Below, in pieces: positions 60,661-64,000 of a stretch of 64,000 nucleotides of DNA. The position numbers and the translations under genes are program-made. Numbering within the stretch: position 1 is the first letter of the stretch; each line of letters begins with the position of its first letter. The DNA is taken from positions 1,176,469 to 1,240,468 of the forward strand of contig ML682125.1 of the NCBI GenBank assembly GCA_007922195.1. The letters are read 5' to 3'. The notes under the pieces are model-generated. The model had not been told where the DNA came from. It saw nothing but the letters and a program-made list of their open reading frames with translations, and searched no databases. Source of the stretch: Podocnemis expansa. Lineage: Eukaryota > Chordata > Testudines > Podocnemididae.

Positions 60661-63600
60661 ATACTGTGGATGGTGGGAGGAGTTGGAGTTTTCCACCTTC
60701 AGCATAGTGATCCCCTTAGGCAAAGCCCCAGCAGGAGGTCACCTGAGGTAAGCATCCTGCCTACCTAAAAGAGTAAAAAGGTAACTCTATAAGGCCCCAC
60801 GATAGGTAGACTCACAGGGGCCTAGCGAGAACTGCAAGTCACCTTGAGGTGGGTTGGGTCCAAAGCTTGGCATGCAGGCCTGGCACAACCCAAAACCCTG
60901 GAAAGGCAGTCAGAAGCTAAGGACTCCTTATTTCCAAGCAAAGAGAATTGCTCTTCTTCAAGCTCTAAGAGCACTAGACAGGGAGAACTGGACAGGGAAT
61001 GGGCCACTCCCAGGGTAGACTGGGTAGGAGAATTGCTATGGAAGTTCCTTGCATGTTAGTACCCTTACTGGTCCCTATACAATCAAATCCTAACTGTCAC
61101 CCTAGGAGGTTCAAGGTAGGATCATATTTGGTGAATGAAATAATATGCTTAGCATCTGTTGCTAAGACCTATGTAGGGAATGGCAAAAGTCTGTGCTCCT
61201 TGTGGAGAACGGGGTGTACAGATCCTTACTTCCATTAGAGCCTAAAATTTCAATTTCAGATCACAGTGACCCACTTACAGGTAGTAGGGGATGGCAAAGA
61301 TGGACCCTTCCTAAGCAATGGCAGCTCATCCTGTACACTTAGTATTAAGGGTGAGTAGAAAACTACTTCACTGACCCTGGGAAAAATGAAGGAGAGCTCA
61401 ACGATGGGCCATGAAGGTTTGCTTCAAAGTAACCCCGTAATCCTCAGCGGTGAGTGGAGTACTTCTGCTATGGAACCCAGTGCAGGAAAAATTAAGTGCA
61501 GAAGGTCTAGCTTTGCTATAAGTGAGTCACTCCTGAGCCCAAGGGTAGCAGATGACAGTCTGAAGGGATTCTAGGGAGCACTACTCTGATGCTCCCTGAA
61601 AGACAGAAACAATCTAGACTGACCCCTCTAGGGGGTAAGGTGAGGAAAAAAACGGATGGGAGTTAACAGTCTTTGAGACAATCCTCCCTACAGATGCTGA
61701 GGGGCAGGCAATGGTCAATGGCACCCAGAGTATACAGAGGCCCTCAGTACCAGGATCAAAGGTGCCACCCAAGGGAGGAAGGGGGAGACCCTGATAACAT
61801 GGGGAGAGGAACACAGGAGGGAGAAGGGATCCTGTCTTCTCCGTCACTCAAACCAAAGGAAGTATGTGCATGACCCTGGGAACTAAGGACCCACTCTAAC
61901 TCCCCAAGGCTGAAAGCTCGGAGAGGAAGGACAAATAAGGTGAGGGATTTGAGGGTTAACCCATCCTGCAACCACCTTCAAGAAAAAGAGCCTGGCACAA
62001 CGTATGCAACCTAGCACTCTAGGTTTCTAGCACAAGACACCAAGGCCCACGGGCACCCCGGTCAATAAAAGAAGCAAGTAGGTAATGTAAAGGAATCAAG
62101 ACTGGAGGATGGCAGCTCTAATACCCTACCCCATACAGGTGTCCCAGAGGACACTTTTACACTTTACTAGTAATTTCCCAAGGTCCACCCTCCTAGGGTA
62201 TAAGAAGGCCCCTAGGGCAAGTTCGGGAAAAGGGAAGGATCATGCTCCCTTCACTGTCATCTGTGGGACTATAATGTCCCCTTAGGATACAATGGTAGTG
62301 TAAATCTGGAGGGCCATAAAGAGACCTGACAGTGAGAGCAATCAACCTGGGGTTCAAACTCCTAGGCTTAACCACAGAACCCAGCCTCGCTACTCGTTGA
62401 GCCCACCCAGCACCTTAAGGAGGGGAAAAAGGGGGAAAAACAAGGGATGCAACAATACCCTGTGAGCTGGCCCTCAATCAAAAGGAGGAGGGGATGGGGG
62501 GAGGATACTATCCTCCATTGTCTGAGAAGACATGCATCAGGAAGCTCGGAAGGGGCGAATGGGAAACTGGAGTGGTCCCAGCCCGGTAATGTCAAGGGTA
62601 GGGACGTGTGACTGCTACTATTTGCAGGGCAATTCCTATCGCTAGCCCCTTATGATGAAGTGGATTGGAAGTTAAGAAGCTACCAGTGCTTCCCTCATGC
62701 TTAGTGCCCCAGGAGTGAAAGTTCTTCAGGGAATTTGGACGATAGTTGGTTATTAAGCGGGGGTCTTATAAAAGATGGAGGGGCCTGGGCAAAGAGCTTT
62801 CTCAACCCATAGAGAAAAGGGGAATGTGGGCTGAAGTAAGAAAGGGGCCCCAACAGTGAATGTAGACCCTGTGGAAACAGAGGGCATATTGGCTCATCAC
62901 ATATGGTGCAGTACAGGGCTTGCTGCCCGATGACCTGTAGCCATCTTGGACCCTGGTCCTCTCTAGCCCGGAGTGAAAGGGATGCAGGGGGAGGGAAGAA
63001 AAAAATGAGGAAATGTATATGTACCACCCCCCAAGGGAAAACATGGCACTCACCTGTAGCCCAGTGTACGGTGGACAACTATGAGTTAGATGTGAGGGCA
63101 TTCAAAACACGCTAGTTCACAAGCGGTTTCACCCTATAGCTTGGGAATCACTAAGAGAGAATTGTGCAAGCCCTACCTTGGGCTTCTGTAGGACTCCACA
63201 AGAAGTTCATCTTCCCTTCTAATTGAGCTCTATGGGGCTGACCTGTGGCTTGGCTGGATCTTTAGCATGCCCTCACTAAACCTACTGAGCAAGGCTATGA
63301 ATCACCTTGGACCGGAATGGAGAAAAGACTTAGGAACAAATCAAATAGCTAGGAAGAGCTAAAAGTGGAAGTAGGGCTTTGGAGGGCAAGCCCGAGTACC
63401 TAGAGGGAAGCAGGAGCAGATGGTGGAGGGGGCGATTGCCTGTATATGCCAAGAAGATAGCAGTGTTTGCTGAGAAAAACCCCAGGTTGGACATATAGCA
63501 CAGAGGAGAGGATCCTTTTTTGTATAGGGAAATAGGGGTCCCTGGTCCAGCGACTCATTGTAGTGTGGGGATGCGAAGGGGCAGAGCAATAGTTTGGCCA

Positions 63601-64000
63601 TTCTTACTGAGTTCTAGGCCCCGCTGGTGAACACTAGAGAATTTCTGCCTAAGGAAGGGGTGAGGCTGTCTGATGATTCTCGGCCGGTTCTCTAAGAGGA
63701 AGATGGTGTAGATTTGGGCAGGTAGTCCACTGGACTAAGATGGGGAGGCTTGTGCCCACACTGGCTCAGGACCAAGACCGGGTCATTTCCATGGTTAATC
63801 GATCAGGGCAGCTCGAGTTCCCTAGGAAGATGAGGACTAATGGGGCGGCTTGGTGTGTGAGAGGGGAGCATTCCCAGGGACCGGAGATCTGACCTGGGGT
63901 CCTTAGCACCACTTAGGAGAGCATCTGAGTTTGCCACAAACAAAGACCATGCCTCGAATGGAAGGTCCTGAATGGCCTGTTTAGTGGACTGAGGTAGGCC
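60661..64000. other. unassigned, purine-rich on plus; possible interior of the reversed DIRS-type element
   Basis: No tyrosine recombinase frame was seen where a standard DIRS element would have it (minus strand from 60661). Frames up to about 125 codons occur on minus (for example 63078-62701, with YCTICDEPICPLF), but none has a known domain. It could be non-autonomous element interior or ordinary intergenic DNA; it runs to the window edge. Confidence 0.3.

Overview
This is nuclear DNA from a sauropsid vertebrate, most likely a turtle. The evidence is split genes with GT-AG introns, many CR1 LINE fragments, a tRNA-derived SINE with a CR1-like tail (as in tortoise Pol III SINEs), a DIRS-type tyrosine-recombinase retrotransposon, and many hAT-like non-autonomous elements with 8-bp target duplications. 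The species call is inference.

Left part (1-31.7 kb): two protein genes stand head to head. CCDC142 is on the minus strand; seven coding exons were placed between 7441 and 1093, and its last exons are unresolved or lie beyond the left edge. TTC31 is on the plus strand, with 16 phase-consistent coding exons from 16783 to 30380 giving 625 residues, and a poly(A) signal at 31639. CCDC142 and TTC31 are also neighbours in mammals, so the synteny is conserved. Two CpG-rich promoter regions lie between them. One is near 9.2-10.0 kb, with a CCAAT box, a GC box, a candidate minus-strand 5' exon and three CACGTG E-boxes. The other is at 16.36-17.1 kb and carries four evenly spaced YY1 motifs at the TTC31 start. 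The turtle TTC31 model continues past its TPR block into an RRM and a CCCH zinc finger.

Right part (31.7-64 kb): no host gene was recognised with confidence. It is a layered transposon deposit. A plus-strand CR1 at 40.56-43.98 kb carries three insertions and is cut off by a fourth element. Several hAT-like elements have readable target duplications. A nearly complete but inactivated DIRS element (49.62-55.30 kb) shows inverted terminal repeats, an internal complementary region, and gag, RT-RNase H and tyrosine recombinase remains. It lies within what looks like an older decayed minus-strand coding relic. A second DIRS-type end at 60.30-60.66 kb faces the other way and borders about 3.3 kb of sequence I could not assign.

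Exon coordinates were worked out by hand from splice consensus, reading phase and remembered family similarity; no alignment was run. Repeat class names rest on recognisable ends and reading-frame remnants.
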